64,000 nt of DNA from Clostridium polyendosporum (GTDB lineage Bacteria; Bacillota; Clostridia; Clostridiales; Clostridiaceae): contig NZ_BOPZ01000011.1 of assembly GCF_018332455.1 (NCBI RefSeq), positions 1 to 64,000 of the forward strand. Direction: 5' to 3'. Below the pieces are notes generated by a model. The model had not been told where the DNA came from. It worked only from the letters and a program-made list of their open reading frames with translations, and ran no database searches. This document shows positions 20,001-28,571 of the stretch, one piece after another. How positions within the stretch are numbered: the first letter of the stretch is position 1; every line of letters begins with the position of its first letter. A program made the translations under genes and the position numbers.

Positions 20001-20290
20001 TTTAAACCTGTCTGTCCTCCCATACCTGTAAGTAATGAATCTGGTCTTTCTTTCGCTATAACCTTTTCCACGAACTCTACAGTTAAAGGTTCAATGTAAA
20101 TCTTATCCGCTACTTCTTTGTCAGTCATTATCGTAGCAGGATTTGAGTTTACAAGTACAACTTCTATTCCTTCTTCTTTTAAAGCTTGACATGCTTGCGT
20201 TCCTGAATAGTCAAATTCTGCTGCTTGCCCTATAACGATTGGACCTGAACCTATTACTAATACCTTCTTTATATCTTTATTTAATGGCAT
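17078..20290 (-). CDS. carB: carbamoyl-phosphate synthase large subunit
   Basis: CarB makes carbamoyl phosphate from bicarbonate, ATP and ammonia delivered by CarA; the product feeds pyrimidines and arginine. The 1070-aa protein shows the two homologous ATP-grasp halves ([19 protein letters not shown] near residue 11 and [19 protein letters not shown] near 560). Each half has its [13 protein letters not shown] or [12 protein letters not shown] loop. The C-terminal MGS-like allosteric domain starts near residue 930. It lies 119 bp downstream of carA and shares the PyrR-type leader. It has its own terminator. Confidence 0.98.
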   Translation of the reverse strand: MPLNKDIKKVLVIGSGPIVIGQAAEFDYSGTQACQALKEEGIEVVLVNSNPATIMTDKEVADKIYIEPLTVEFVEKVIAKERPDSLLTGMGGQTGLNLAVELNDKGILDKYNVKVIGTSIASIKEGEDRELFRSMMQRINQPVIESEIITDLEAGVEFARKIGYPVIVRPAYTLGGTGGGIANDEQQLRETLASGLQLSTIGQVLLEKSVKGWKEIEYEVMRDSYGNCITVCNMENIDPVGIHTGDSIVVAPSQTLSDREYQMLRSASLEIISAVGIEGGCNVQLALNPESFEYAVIEINPRVSRSSALASKATGYPIAKVAAKIALGYGLDEIKNAVTQKTYACFEPSLDYVVVKIPKWPFDKFTGADRVLGTKMMATGEIMSIGSNFESAFLKGIRSLDIGKYSLEFPKFRELSMKELKEKVVTPDDERIFALAEMLRRDYRVDKVAEITGVDTFFLEKFKWIVQEEQRLRLSKIDDLDKEWLYKLKKRGFSDKGIADMLRVSPDDIYKLRTIWNINPSYKMVDTCGGEFEALSPYYYSTYEMYDEVEVSDKKKVIVIGSGPIRIGQGIEFDYASVHCVIALRKLGIETIIVNNNPETVSTDFNISDKLYFEPLTEEDVLNIIDKEKPYGVILQFGGQTSIKLADFLKEKGIPTLGTTADQIDMAEDREKFDALLEELNIARPKGKGIWSLEEGVQEARKLGFPVLVRPSYVLGGQGMEITYDEEELKYYLRNAFEKNKKNPILIDKYLMGREIEVDAISDGQDVLIPGVMEHLERAGVHSGDSITMYPSQNVSQYIRDKVLDYTTKLALAIGIKGMINIQFIEFEGQLYVIEVNPRASRTVPYISKVSGVPIVDIATRVMLGEKLKDLGYGVGIYKEPELVSVKVPVFSTQKLPRVEVSLGPEMKSTGEVLGVGRTIEEALYKGFIAANAYPVRNKGTILATIKKHDKKEFLPIAKTLSDIGFKFMATKGTADLLKEAGIDAQEVRKLKEDHPNIIDVIKNIEVDLVVNTPTKGNDSKRDGFHIRRAAIERNIGVITALDTFKAMAEVKKSGVEETDLEVYDLGKSI

Positions 20291-20409
20291 ATTTACTACC
20301 TCCTAAACCGCTTCTTTCATCAACCGTTCAATTCTTTTTTTGTTATAAGCATCTCACTGTAATCAACGCTTAAAATAAGTCAATTATGTACATACTTTAT
20401 TTATGTATC

Positions 20410-21459
20410 TTATAGTGCATATTTCATAAATTCATCAAATATATATTCACTATCCTTAGGACCTGGGCATGCTTCTGGATGGAACTGAACTGAGAATATT
20501 GAAAGTGATTTATGTCTCATTCCTTCATTTGTTCCATCATTCAAACTAACATGAGTTTCAACCATATCTTCAGGTAACACATCTACATAATATCCATGAT
20601 TTTGAGAAGTGATGTGCACTCTATTATTTACTAAGTCCTTAACAGGGTGGTTGCATCCTCTATGACCAAACTTAAGCTTCTTTGTCTTTCCACCAAGGCT
20701 TAAAGCTAAAAGTTGATGACCTAGGCAAATTCCAACCATTGGTTTCTCTCCTACCATCTTCTTAATATTTTCTATTGAACCAGTTAAATGTTCTGGATCT
20801 CCTGGTCCATTTGATAAGAATACTAAGTCTGGATTTACACTTAAAACTTCTTCCGCTGAAGCAGTAGCTGGGAATACTGTAATTCTGCATCCTCTTTCCA
20901 TAAAGCCTCTAATAATATTTTGCTTTATTCCAAAGTCCATAATCGCTACATGCTTTCCTTCTCCTGCAATTTCATATTTTTCTCTTGTAGTTACCTCTAA
21001 AACAGCTTCTTTAGTTGAGAAAGAACTTATCTTTTTATCTGCATCTTCATGTAAAATATCTTCAAGAGTAATGATACCCCTCATCACTCCATTATTTCTT
21101 AATATCTTAGTTAAAGCTCTTGTATCTATTCCTTCTAATCCTATAATCTTATTTTGCTTTAAATATGTATCTAATTCTAATTCACATCTAAAATTACTTG
21201 GATGATCGCACTTTTCTCTTACAATAAAACCCTTAACCTTTGGTGAATTTGATTCTCCATCTTCAAGGTTCACGCCGTAGTTACCTATTAAAGGATAAGT
21301 CATTGTTACAATCTGTCCGTAATAAGATGGATCTGTCATTACTTCTTGATATCCAGTCATTCCTGTATTAAATACGACTTCTCCAACACTTTCTTTTAAG
21401 TACCCAAAGGCCTTGCCTTCAAATATCATTCCATTTTCAAGTATAAGCTTTGCTTTCAT
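20410..21459 (-). CDS. carA: carbamoyl-phosphate synthase small subunit
   Basis: CarA is the glutamine amidotransferase subunit that releases ammonia for CarB. The N-terminal half is the CPSase small-subunit domain (LILENGMIFEGKAFG). The C-terminal half is a class I glutaminase with nucleophile Cys in VGICLGHQLLAL and the His/Glu pair in FSVQFHPEACPGP. The length of 349 aa is normal. The ATG at 21459 follows AGGAGGACTAAA. Expression is predicted to be controlled by the attenuator at 21661-21835, so pyrimidine supply rather than arginine probably governs this enzyme. Confidence 0.97.
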   Translation of the reverse strand: MKAKLILENGMIFEGKAFGYLKESVGEVVFNTGMTGYQEVMTDPSYYGQIVTMTYPLIGNYGVNLEDGESNSPKVKGFIVREKCDHPSNFRCELELDTYLKQNKIIGLEGIDTRALTKILRNNGVMRGIITLEDILHEDADKKISSFSTKEAVLEVTTREKYEIAGEGKHVAIMDFGIKQNIIRGFMERGCRITVFPATASAEEVLSVNPDLVFLSNGPGDPEHLTGSIENIKKMVGEKPMVGICLGHQLLALSLGGKTKKLKFGHRGCNHPVKDLVNNRVHITSQNHGYYVDVLPEDMVETHVSLNDGTNEGMRHKSLSIFSVQFHPEACPGPKDSEYIFDEFMKYAL

Positions 21460-21660
21460 TTTAGTCCTCCTTAAATTCCTTTAGAAAAAATACACTTTAT
21501 ACTAAACAAGAGGTTCCTGCTGATTTTTTAGTAATTATATATATGATAAGTAAAAACTATAAATATTAAACTCCAATGTATAATTATTAAACCACACTGT
21601 ATATTTATACGTCAATTCTTAAATTATATTTTTTACTTACAATTAATGCAATTTTTTACA

Positions 21661-21835
21661 AAATAAAAGGGCATTAGAAGATTAACTATTAATTATATTA
21701 ATCCCCTGAATGCCCTACGTATGTACCAACAGAATTTTTACTAAACAAAGCTATAGAATTTTTCACATGACAAAAAAAATACGCCATAGTACATACCCCT
21801 TTCTGGCCTCACGGGACCAATTTAAAGTGTATTTT
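21661..21835 (-). promoter_or_regulatory. PyrR-type attenuator leader of carAB
   Basis: On the minus strand the leader contains AAATTGGTCCCGTGAGGCCA (about 21802-21823), which matches the PyrR-binding anti-antiterminator loop (TCC-G-GAGG core). It is followed by an intrinsic terminator: AGGGCATT (plus 21709-21717) pairs with AATGCCCT (plus 21668-21675), then TTTTATTTT. This is the known pyr-operon arrangement: PyrR with UMP stabilises the binding stem and lets the terminator form. The pyrR gene itself is not in the window. Confidence 0.82.
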
Positions 21836-21869
21836 TATTTTCTATTATTTTGTTGTTTTCTTATATCCT

Positions 21870-21898
21870 ATTCTAGTTTATACAGTAAAATGTGTCAA
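21870..21898 (-). promoter_or_regulatory. carAB promoter
   Basis: On the minus strand TTGACA (plus 21893-21898) and TAGAAT (plus 21870-21875) are 17 bp apart. Transcription would start near 21863, about 30 nt before the PyrR loop, giving a leader of about 400 nt. Confidence 0.75.
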
Positions 21899-22028
21899 GT
21901 GATTAATACAGACTAATACTTGAAATATTTAGATAAAGGTTTTGCTAAATAAAACACCTCTATGTATTTTCAGGCATAGAGCCTTAATTTTTTAATTTTT
22001 TTCATATACTCTTTAAAAACCAAAAAAA

Positions 22029-22069
22029 ATGATTAAAGATTATCCTTTTATGGGTAATCTTTAATCATT
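22029..22069 (-). terminator. terminator downstream of a decayed small gene
   Basis: AATGATTAAAGATTATCC and GGGTAATCTTTAATCATT pair over 18 bp with a near-perfect match. On the minus strand the stem is followed by eight T, so it stops transcripts coming from the 22.1-22.4 kb region. Confidence 0.8.
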
Positions 22070-22136
22070 ACAACATTACATTATACCTTTACCTATCTGT
22101 TTTGTTCAGCCTGTTTTTTCTAATCTTAAGAAATAG

Positions 22137-22350
22137 TTATTCACTTTTCTTCATGTTGTCAGCACTTAATTCCTCAATCTAAACAGCTATTGCATCTTTT
22201 AGTACAGAAAGTATATCTTAAGCAACCTCTATAACTTTAAGAATTACTTCGCTTCTTTTCTACTGAGTCTATTGGAGAAGCTTTAAATGAATAACTGGCT
22301 TAACATTTTATCCTTTTTTATATGTGTCCTATTGAAGTCTCCTATATTAT
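22137..22350 (-). pseudogene. decayed small gene, unknown product
   Basis: On the minus strand the frame ending at 22137 reads KRSEVILKVIEVA, stop, DILSVLKDAIAV, stop, IEELSADNMKKSE, stop. Just upstream, a different frame continues plausibly (KASPIDSVEKKR). A TAGGAGACTT site lies at the start, where ATA stands in place of ATG. The pieces look like one amphipathic helical protein of about 70 aa broken by in-frame stops and a frameshift, and a strong terminator follows it. The family is not recognised. The rest of the 21.9-22.66 kb gap is featureless AT-rich DNA. Confidence 0.4.
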
Positions 22351-22663
22351 TATCTATCATTAAGCTTTTGTCAATGCATATATATTAAAATAACTATAAA
22401 AAGCATGTTTTTTGGTTTTTTCTTTAGTAAGATATAAATAAATTTAATGCATAACTTAACCTTTTAAAAATAGTATCAATTTTATTCCTTACCAAGAAAA
22501 TTTAATTTTCATGATAACTGTATAAATATACAATACTTGTATTTTCTATAAGTTTAATTGGATAAATACTATTGTTTATAATAATATTCATCACTTTTAT
22601 TGTAACTTAAACAATATAAACTTCATATTCTTATAAAGAGATAAATTTTATAGGAGATCTTTT

Positions 22664-23182
22664 ATGCTATTTTTTGAAGAATACAATGATAATTTTTTCT
22701 ATCCCAATAGTCAGTTTAGATTTTTTAATGACGGAGAAGATATAGACGAAGTAGGTGAATATGAAGTTGACTTAAATTATACCTACGCACCCATTTATGA
22801 GAACCCAGCAGAAGATAGAGCATTTCAAGGAAGACAACTTCCACCACCTCCACAAGCAAATATACCACCTGTAGCTCCTCCACCCTCTTTTCTACCATCT
22901 AAAACTGATAAAAATGTAAAAACTTTAACAACACAAGCTTATCCAGGTTATCCAAGTCCAGGTTATCCAGGTCAAGGTCCTTCACCTCAATTTGTTAGCC
23001 CCGGCTCTATAAGACCATGTCTTTATAAGTTCACTTATATATGGCAGAGGAATGGTCGATCTTATTGGGCATACCCTACTCGTATTGATAGACGCTCAAT
23101 TTCAGGCTGGAGATGGTTGGGCTGGAGATGGGTTTACTTTGGAGTAGATTTAAGACGAATTGATAGCTTTATTTGTTATTAA
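22664..23182 (+). CDS. proline-rich protein with conserved aromatic C-terminal domain
   Basis: The 172-aa protein has three parts. Residues 1-55 are acidic and aromatic. Residues 56-118 are Pro/Gly-rich, with PPPPQ and PPVAPPPS runs and near-repeats of Y-P-G-Y-P-S-P-G-Y-P-G. Residues 119-172 form a compact Trp/Tyr/Arg-rich module (YKFTYIWQRNG, SYWAYPTRIDRRS, WRWLGWRW). The C-terminal module resembles a domain seen in spore-former proteins of unknown function, possibly surface or spore-coat associated; that is inference. There is no signal peptide. The ATG follows TAGGAGATC, and a terminator follows the gene. Confidence 0.7.
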   Translation: MLFFEEYNDNFFYPNSQFRFFNDGEDIDEVGEYEVDLNYTYAPIYENPAEDRAFQGRQLPPPPQANIPPVAPPPSFLPSKTDKNVKTLTTQAYPGYPSPGYPGQGPSPQFVSPGSIRPCLYKFTYIWQRNGRSYWAYPTRIDRRSISGWRWLGWRWVYFGVDLRRIDSFICY

Positions 23183-23206
23183 AAATACTTAATAATAAAA
23201 ATTTAA

Positions 23207-23236
23207 CTAAACCTCCCTTATGGGAGGTTTAGTTCC
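23207..23236 (+). terminator. terminator after the Pro-rich gene
   Basis: CTAAACCTCCC and GGGAGGTTTAG form a perfect 11-bp stem with a TTAT-type loop. The following T-run is short. Confidence 0.7.
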
Positions 23237-23342
23237 TAAAAATAATATATATAACCTAAAACTTTATAATAATAAATAACTACCTTTTTTAGTACCTACT
23301 ATCTCTTAATATAGTCAAAGATTTATTATAAAAAATCAATTG

Positions 23343-23966
23343 CTACTTTTTTGATACCCAATGGTTTCCCTTAATATAAAATCTCCAGGGAAAATGAATT
23401 GCTTCCTCTGCATAATCTATTCCTATTCTTGTAGTCTCTACCATTTCAATCGTTTCAAGTGTATATTTCGAAGATGGTTCTTCTAAATATAACTCTTCAT
23501 CAGAAGTCATATCATCCCAATTATTTTCTTTTGTAATAGAAAATGCTATGCAGAGTTTACCAGGGCCATTGGTTAAAGACTTCAATTGAGCTTTTGTAAG
23601 TTCTCCAATATCTTTTTTAAACCTACTTTTAGCCATTTCATCTAATCCTTCTAATGGTTCTACTGCCCTTATAAGCACCCCTTGAGCATCTCCCTCTTCT
23701 TTAGTTATAACATTAAAACAATTATACATTCCATATATAGAAAAAACATATGCTATTCCAGGTGGTCCATAAAGTGGTTGAACCCTGGGTGTTTTTCTTC
23801 CCCCATAAGCATGACTAGCTTTATCTATTGCACCAATATAGGCTTCTGTTTCAACAATCCTTCCCTTAAGTTTTGTTCCATTGATTTTACGGACAAGTAT
23901 CTTACCTAATAGTTTCTTTGATACTTCTATTGCATCTTCTGAAAAGAACTCCTTACTCAATTTCAT
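23343..23966 (-). CDS. 3-methyladenine DNA glycosylase (AAG/Mpg family)
   Basis: This base-excision repair enzyme removes alkylated purines. The 207-aa length fits the Mpg family. The catalytic Glu lies in GRIVETEAYIG. The DNA-intercalation and base-flipping region follows as DKASHAYGGRKTPR and YVFSIYGMYNCFNV. The C-terminal part has NGPGKLCIAF and the FPWRFYIKGN end typical of the family. The ATG at 23966 has an AAGGAGAT-type site. It stands alone on the minus strand. Confidence 0.95.
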   Translation of the reverse strand: MKLSKEFFSEDAIEVSKKLLGKILVRKINGTKLKGRIVETEAYIGAIDKASHAYGGRKTPRVQPLYGPPGIAYVFSIYGMYNCFNVITKEEGDAQGVLIRAVEPLEGLDEMAKSRFKKDIGELTKAQLKSLTNGPGKLCIAFSITKENNWDDMTSDEELYLEEPSSKYTLETIEMVETTRIGIDYAEEAIHFPWRFYIKGNHWVSKK

Positions 23967-24090
23967 ATTAATCTCCTTGTTTACTTAATAACATTATTTT
24001 TATTTTACAAAAATGATATTAAATTTTGACTAAACATGAATTAATATAAATTACACTATAGAACTTAAAGGATACCTTTCATAATTATAT

Positions 24091-24834
24091 TTATGGAGTA
24101 AATGGACAGTATCCAATTTCATCACATTTAACCTTCATTTCATCCCATAGGTCACCTTCTGTAATTGAATCTATAGCAGTAGGATATAGTATATGATTCT
24201 CCTTAAATATGTGGTCTCTTAAATTAAACACTACATATTTTGCAGCATCATTTAACTGTTCTTTAAAATCACTAAAATCCATTTTCTTTACCTTTGAGGC
24301 AAGTTCCTTAATTGAATGTTTTCTAGATCTTAAGTCCTCATGCTCCATTCTCATGATTCTAGTAGGCCCTGTAATGTTTCTCTTTTCAAGCTCAGCAAAT
24401 AAAACTCTTTCTTCTCTCTGATGGTGGTTTTCAGCTTGTATAATGTTATCTATAACATATATAAGTTTATTAAATTCTTCTGCACTTTCATCATATTTAT
24501 TCATTTTCTGAATTCTAACATTTAACTCTTCTAGTTTAGTTAAGAACTTTAATATTTCCTCATGTTCTTTTATCATTGTATCAAGAACATGACCAGACTT
24601 TACTCTCGACTTTAACTTTTCAAGTTCTCCCTTTAAAACCTCCATGTGTATATCACATAGATTTCTTAAGTCCTCTGGATGTAATCCATTCTCTATAAGC
24701 TTTTGCTCAGCCATCGAAAGTTCTAGTGGAGAAATATCTTGCACTAACTCTAAAGCTTGTTTTCTAACCTCTTGTGTTGGTTCCCCTTTATTTAATCTAT
24801 CAAGTATCTTTACTAAATTATCTATTTTATTCAT
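24091..24834 (-). CDS. DUF438 / hemerythrin-like domain protein
   Basis: Residues 1-70 match DUF438 (LKRLN-type start, then DISPLELSMAEQKLIENG and HPEDLRNLCDIH). The rest is a four-helix hemerythrin-like domain with the metal-ligand pattern: HVLDTMIKEHEEIL, ENHHQREERVLFAELE, RMEHEDLRSRKHS and LRDHIFKENHILYPTA. Such proteins are thought to bind a di-iron centre for oxygen or nitrosative sensing or Fe-S repair. No PAS domain is present, so it is the short form. The ATG at 24834 is preferred because GGGGGTATTGAG precedes it. 247 aa. Confidence 0.85.
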   Translation of the reverse strand: MNKIDNLVKILDRLNKGEPTQEVRKQALELVQDISPLELSMAEQKLIENGLHPEDLRNLCDIHMEVLKGELEKLKSRVKSGHVLDTMIKEHEEILKFLTKLEELNVRIQKMNKYDESAEEFNKLIYVIDNIIQAENHHQREERVLFAELEKRNITGPTRIMRMEHEDLRSRKHSIKELASKVKKMDFSDFKEQLNDAAKYVVFNLRDHIFKENHILYPTAIDSITEGDLWDEMKVKCDEIGYCPFTP

Positions 24835-25002
24835 CTCAATACCCCCAATAAAGTTATTTATCAATCATTACTACAACCTTATTATAGGTACTTATCTCAA
24901 ATAATTATGTGATTCAAATCAAAATCAGTAAAGATTATATTAATATTCCTACGTTTAGTAGGTATAATAAATATATAACCACTAGGTGAAAGGAGCCTTT
25001 TT

Positions 25003-25275
25003 ATGAGCAAGATTTGGATTAAGAATATATCTCTTGAAGATGCAAAGAAGGAATATGGAATAGATAGCTGGTCTGAATGGAAATGTGAGATTAGTAGCTT
25101 TCCTTGGTATTATGATGATACTGAAATCTGCTATATCTTTGAAGGTGAAGTAGTGGTGACTACTGATGAAGAAAGAGTAACCTTAAAACCTGGAATGATT
25201 GTAACCTTTCCTGCTGGCTTAAGTTGTACTTGGGACGTTAAAAGCGCTATTAAGAAAGTTTATAAGTTTCAATAA
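25003..25275 (+). CDS. small cupin protein (EutQ/DUF861-like)
   Basis: This 90-aa single-cupin protein matches DUF861-type cupins: WSEWKCEISSFPWYYDDTE, then CYIFEGEVVVTTDEE and LKPGMIVTFPAGLSCTWDV. The usual metal-ligand histidines are largely absent, so it may be a non-catalytic small-molecule-binding cupin. The ATG follows GAAAGGAGCC. It ends about 60 bp before the TPP riboswitch and is probably not part of the thi operon. Confidence 0.82.
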   Translation: MSKIWIKNISLEDAKKEYGIDSWSEWKCEISSFPWYYDDTEICYIFEGEVVVTTDEERVTLKPGMIVTFPAGLSCTWDVKSAIKKVYKFQ

Positions 25276-25334
25276 AATTTGTAATTATGATATTATTGCT
25301 GTATAATAAACATATTGGAAAATTAAATAATTTT

Positions 25335-25420
25335 TGCTAGGGGTGCCATTTGGCTGAGAGGAGCTATTCTGCTCTAACCCTATGAACCTGATGTGGTTAA
25401 AACCACCGTAGGGAAGCAAC
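25335..25420 (+). promoter_or_regulatory. TPP riboswitch (THI element)
   Basis: The conserved aptamer blocks are all present: CTAGGGGTGCC, GGCTGAGAGG, AACCCTATGAACCTGAT and CCGTAGGGAAGCAA. The variable P3 arm reads AGCTATTCTGCT. A terminator stem follows about 40 nt later, so the switch probably works by transcription attenuation when thiamin pyrophosphate is bound. It controls the operon starting with thiS. Confidence 0.96.
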
Positions 25421-25461
25421 CAGCTTTAAAACGCTATATATATACATTTATATATTGCTAT

Positions 25462-25494
25462 AAAAAGGCTTGCTCTACGCAAGCCTTTTTTCTT
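25462..25494 (+). terminator. TPP-riboswitch expression-platform terminator
   Basis: AAAAAGGCTTGC and GCAAGCCTTTTTT form a stem with a TCTAC loop and a T-run. It lies between the aptamer and thiS and is the likely OFF-state terminator. Confidence 0.88.
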
Positions 25495-25624
25495 TTATCT
25501 AATAAGTCATATATAAACAATTCTATATTAACGATAACTAATATTACTTAGCCTTATCAATGCTATTATTTAATAAATATTAAAAATTAATATTCCAAAA
25601 TAATAATAGAAAGGAGAATACATC

Positions 25625-25816
25625 ATGATAATCAATGGTAAAGAATATCAATTTAAAGACATCACTATAAAAGAAGTTCTTAAGGAATTTAATCTTAATG
25701 AAGAAAAAGTTGTGGTCGAAGTAAACTTTGAAATTATACCTAAAGAACAATACGGAAATTTTATTCTTAAGCAAAATGATTCTCTTGAAGTTATAAGCTT
25801 TGTAGGCGGAGGTTAA
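25625..25816 (+). CDS. thiS: sulfur carrier protein ThiS
   Basis: ThiS carries sulfur as a C-terminal thiocarboxylate for thiazole formation. The 63-aa protein has the ubiquitin-like pattern and the essential C-terminal Gly-Gly (VISFVGGG). The ATG follows GAAAGGAGAATACATC. thiF starts 3 bp after its stop, so the two are co-translated. It is the first gene behind the TPP riboswitch. Confidence 0.94.
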   Translation: MIINGKEYQFKDITIKEVLKEFNLNEEKVVVEVNFEIIPKEQYGNFILKQNDSLEVISFVGGG

Positions 25817-25818
25817 AA

Positions 25819-26625
25819 ATGAGAATACTTTTTAATGAAAAGGAACTTTTTTTACAAGAAGATGAAAGTGCATTTATGATTAAAGAAAAATATAAACCTG
25901 ACGGTGACTTAGTTATCTACAATGGATTTCCTACACAAAAGGATGTAAATCTTAAGGATGGAGATAGGGTAACCGTAATAAAAAGAGGAGAAGTTCCTTC
26001 AAAGGATGAACTAGAAAGTCTTATGATAGCAAGACATACTCCAGGAGTATTTGAAGCTATGAAAAAAGCGATAGTAGGAATTGCTGGTGTTGGTGGATTA
26101 GGTTCAAATATTGCTATCTCATTAGCTAGAGTAGGTGTTGGAAAACTTATTTTAGTAGACTTTGATGTAGTAGAACCTTCAAATCTTAATAGGCAGCAAT
26201 ACTTCGTTGAACATATAGGCATGTATAAAGTAGATGCACTAAAAGAGCTTATAAGTAAAATTAATCCATTTATAGAGATTGAAACTCATAAAGTGTTCTT
26301 AAATGAAGAAAATATTGAAGAGATATTCAAGGAGACTTCTGTAGTAGTTGAGGCTTTTGATAAAGCCGAAAATAAGGCAATACTCGCTAATACAATACTT
26401 ATAAAGTGTCCAGAAAAGTTTTTTGTAGCCGGCTCTGGTATGGCAGGATATTTTTCTTCAAACCTAATTAAAAGTAGACGAGTTAGCAGAAGGTTCTTCC
26501 TTTGTGGAGATGAAGAAAATGAAGCTAAGATAGGAAATGGACTTATGGCACCAAGAGTGGGAATAGTAGCTAATCATATGGCAAATACAGTAGTAAGAAT
26601 CTTATGTAATGAATTAGAACCATAA
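25819..26625 (+). CDS. thiF: ThiS adenylyltransferase ThiF with N-terminal ThiS-like domain
   Basis: ThiF activates the ThiS C-terminus by adenylation. Residues about 1-58 form a ThiS-like beta-grasp domain that lacks a terminal Gly-Gly and runs straight into the E1-like domain, so this is the fused clostridial form. The nucleotide-binding loop is AGVGGLGSNIA near residue 90, followed by LILVDFDVVEPSNLNRQQY. The paired CxxC zinc motifs of many E1-like enzymes are not visible; single Cys occur in KCPEK, LCGDE and LCNEL. 268 aa. Confidence 0.9.
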   Translation: MRILFNEKELFLQEDESAFMIKEKYKPDGDLVIYNGFPTQKDVNLKDGDRVTVIKRGEVPSKDELESLMIARHTPGVFEAMKKAIVGIAGVGGLGSNIAISLARVGVGKLILVDFDVVEPSNLNRQQYFVEHIGMYKVDALKELISKINPFIEIETHKVFLNEENIEEIFKETSVVVEAFDKAENKAILANTILIKCPEKFFVAGSGMAGYFSSNLIKSRRVSRRFFLCGDEENEAKIGNGLMAPRVGIVANHMANTVVRILCNELEP

Positions 26626-26674
26626 TTTTTAGTATTTAATATTAAAGTTTCAAATATGAAAAGGGGGCAAAAAC

Positions 26675-27448
26675 ATGGATGAATTTAAAATTGGAGGAAT
26701 CACCTTAAACTCTCGTATTTTTGTTGGTTCAGGAAAATATAGTTCAAATAAATTAATACCAGAAATTTTAAAAGAATCTGGTTCACAAGTTATTACTTTA
26801 GCTGTTAGAAGAGTAGACTTTGATAACCCACAAGAGAACATATTAGAACATGTACCAAAAAATACAATACTTCTTCCAAATACCTCTGGGGCAAGAACTG
26901 CTGAAGAGGCTGTGAGAATAGCAAGACTTGCAAGAGCTATGGGATGTGGAAACTGGGTAAAGATAGAAGTAATTTCTGATTCCAAGTACCTTCTTCCAGA
27001 TAATCAAGAAACATTAAAGGCTACTGAAATTCTGGCGAAGGAAGGCTTTGTTGTCCTTCCTTATATGAGTCCTGACCTTTATACAGGAAAAAGACTTGTA
27101 GAGGCTGGTGCAGCTGCAGTTATGCCTTTAGGTGCACCTATTGGAAGTAATAGAGGACTAAAAACTAAAGAGCTTATAAAAATAATGATTGAGGATATAA
27201 ATGCTCCAATAATCGTAGATGCTGGCATTGGTAGACCTTCTCATGCTATGGAAGCAATGGAAATGGGTGCTGCTGCTGTACTTGTAAATACAGCTATTGC
27301 TTCTTCAAAAGATCCTGTAGGAATGGCAAAGGCCTTCAGAATGGCTGTAGAGGGTGGTAGACTTGCTTACGTTTCAAAACTTGGCGCTGTATCTGAAGCA
27401 GCTAATGCATCATCTCCTTTAACTGGATTTTTAAAGGCTGGTGAGTAA
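26675..27448 (+). CDS. thiG: thiazole synthase ThiG
   Basis: ThiG condenses deoxyxylulose phosphate, dehydroglycine (from ThiH) and ThiS-bound sulfur into thiazole phosphate. The 257-aa TIM barrel shows FVGSGKYSS near the start, the Schiff-base lysine region [10 protein letters not shown] and the phosphate-binding [18 protein letters not shown] with VLVNTAIA. The ATG follows AAAAGGGGGC. Its stop lies just ahead of the thiH ATG, so coupling is likely. Confidence 0.96.
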   Translation: MDEFKIGGITLNSRIFVGSGKYSSNKLIPEILKESGSQVITLAVRRVDFDNPQENILEHVPKNTILLPNTSGARTAEEAVRIARLARAMGCGNWVKIEVISDSKYLLPDNQETLKATEILAKEGFVVLPYMSPDLYTGKRLVEAGAAAVMPLGAPIGSNRGLKTKELIKIMIEDINAPIIVDAGIGRPSHAMEAMEMGAAAVLVNTAIASSKDPVGMAKAFRMAVEGGRLAYVSKLGAVSEAANASSPLTGFLKAGE

Positions 27449-27449
27449 A

Positions 27450-28559
27450 ATGAGTTTTTACAACTTTATTAAAAAGTTTAAAGACTTTGATTTCGATGGA
27501 TACTTTAAAAAAGTTACCTTAGAAGATGTTAGGAAAAGTATTTACTCAGATAATCCTACATATGAAGATTTATTGAATCTTCTCTCTCCTGCTGCTGAGA
27601 ATACTTTAGAAGAAATGGCTCAAAGAGCAAATAAGCTTACAGAACAATACTTTGGAAGAACTATATTACTTTATACTCCTATGTACCTTTCAAACTATTG
27701 TTCAAATAACTGTATCTACTGTGGCTATGGTATAAAAAATAAAATTCATAGAAAAAAACTTACAGATAAGGAAATATATGAAGAAGGAAAATCTATATCA
27801 GAAATGGGCTTTAAGCATCTTCTAATTTTAACAGGAGAAAGTGAATATCACACTCCCACAGATTACTTAATAAATTCTGTAAGAATTCTAAGAGATCATT
27901 TCCCTTCTATTGGCATAGAGGTAAATCCACTAAGCGAGGAAGACTATAAGACTCTTATTAATGAAGGGGTAGACGGATTAACTGTCTATCAAGAAGTATA
28001 TGACGAAGAAATTTATGATAAAGTTCATATAAGTGGTGGAAAAAAGGACTATAAGTTCAGATTAGATGCACCAGAAAGAGGTGCAAAAGCTGGTATGAGA
28101 ACTGTATCTATAGGTGCTCTTCTAGGTCTTAATAAATTTAGAAGCGAGGCATTTTTTACTGGGATGCATGGAAAATATCTAAGGGATAAATACCCTGATG
28201 TTGATATAACTTACTCCACACCTAGAATTCGTCCTTTTGGAGGAGAGTTCAAAGATATACATGATGTAAGTGATAGAAACCTTGTGCAAGTAATTTTAGC
28301 TTATAGATTACTTTCTCCTAATTCAGGAATAAACCTCTCTACAAGAGAAAATGGAGCACTTCGTGAAAATCTTATTCCTCTTGGTGTTACCAAACTGAGT
28401 GCTGGAGTTTCTGTTGCTGTAGGTGGACATTCTCTGGAAGAAGATAACGCTGGTTCTACTCAATTTGAAATATCTGATGATCGTTCTGTTGAAGAAATAA
28501 AAGAAATGCTTAATAATAAAGGTTACCAGCCAATATTTAAGGACTGGGTAAGATTTTAA
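27450..28559 (+). CDS. thiH: 2-iminoacetate synthase ThiH (radical SAM)
   Basis: ThiH cleaves tyrosine by radical chemistry to give dehydroglycine for ThiG, an oxygen-sensitive route typical of anaerobes. The CX3CX2C motif is CSNNCIYC in the N-terminal third. The start is the ATG at 27450, with GGTGAG 5 bp upstream overlapping the thiG stop, rather than the in-frame GTG at 27441. 369 aa, close to the usual length. thiC starts 12 bp after the stop. Confidence 0.94.
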   Translation: MSFYNFIKKFKDFDFDGYFKKVTLEDVRKSIYSDNPTYEDLLNLLSPAAENTLEEMAQRANKLTEQYFGRTILLYTPMYLSNYCSNNCIYCGYGIKNKIHRKKLTDKEIYEEGKSISEMGFKHLLILTGESEYHTPTDYLINSVRILRDHFPSIGIEVNPLSEEDYKTLINEGVDGLTVYQEVYDEEIYDKVHISGGKKDYKFRLDAPERGAKAGMRTVSIGALLGLNKFRSEAFFTGMHGKYLRDKYPDVDITYSTPRIRPFGGEFKDIHDVSDRNLVQVILAYRLLSPNSGINLSTRENGALRENLIPLGVTKLSAGVSVAVGGHSLEEDNAGSTQFEISDDRSVEEIKEMLNNKGYQPIFKDWVRF

Positions 28560-28571
28560 GGAGGATTTGAC

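Noticed and set aside
21710-21916. Open frame within the carA leader
   Set aside because: It runs antisense across the PyrR loop and promoter; the product is Phe/Tyr-rich with no start signal.
25335-25420. Considered as a cobalamin or other riboswitch
   Set aside because: All conserved TPP aptamer blocks are present and thi genes follow.
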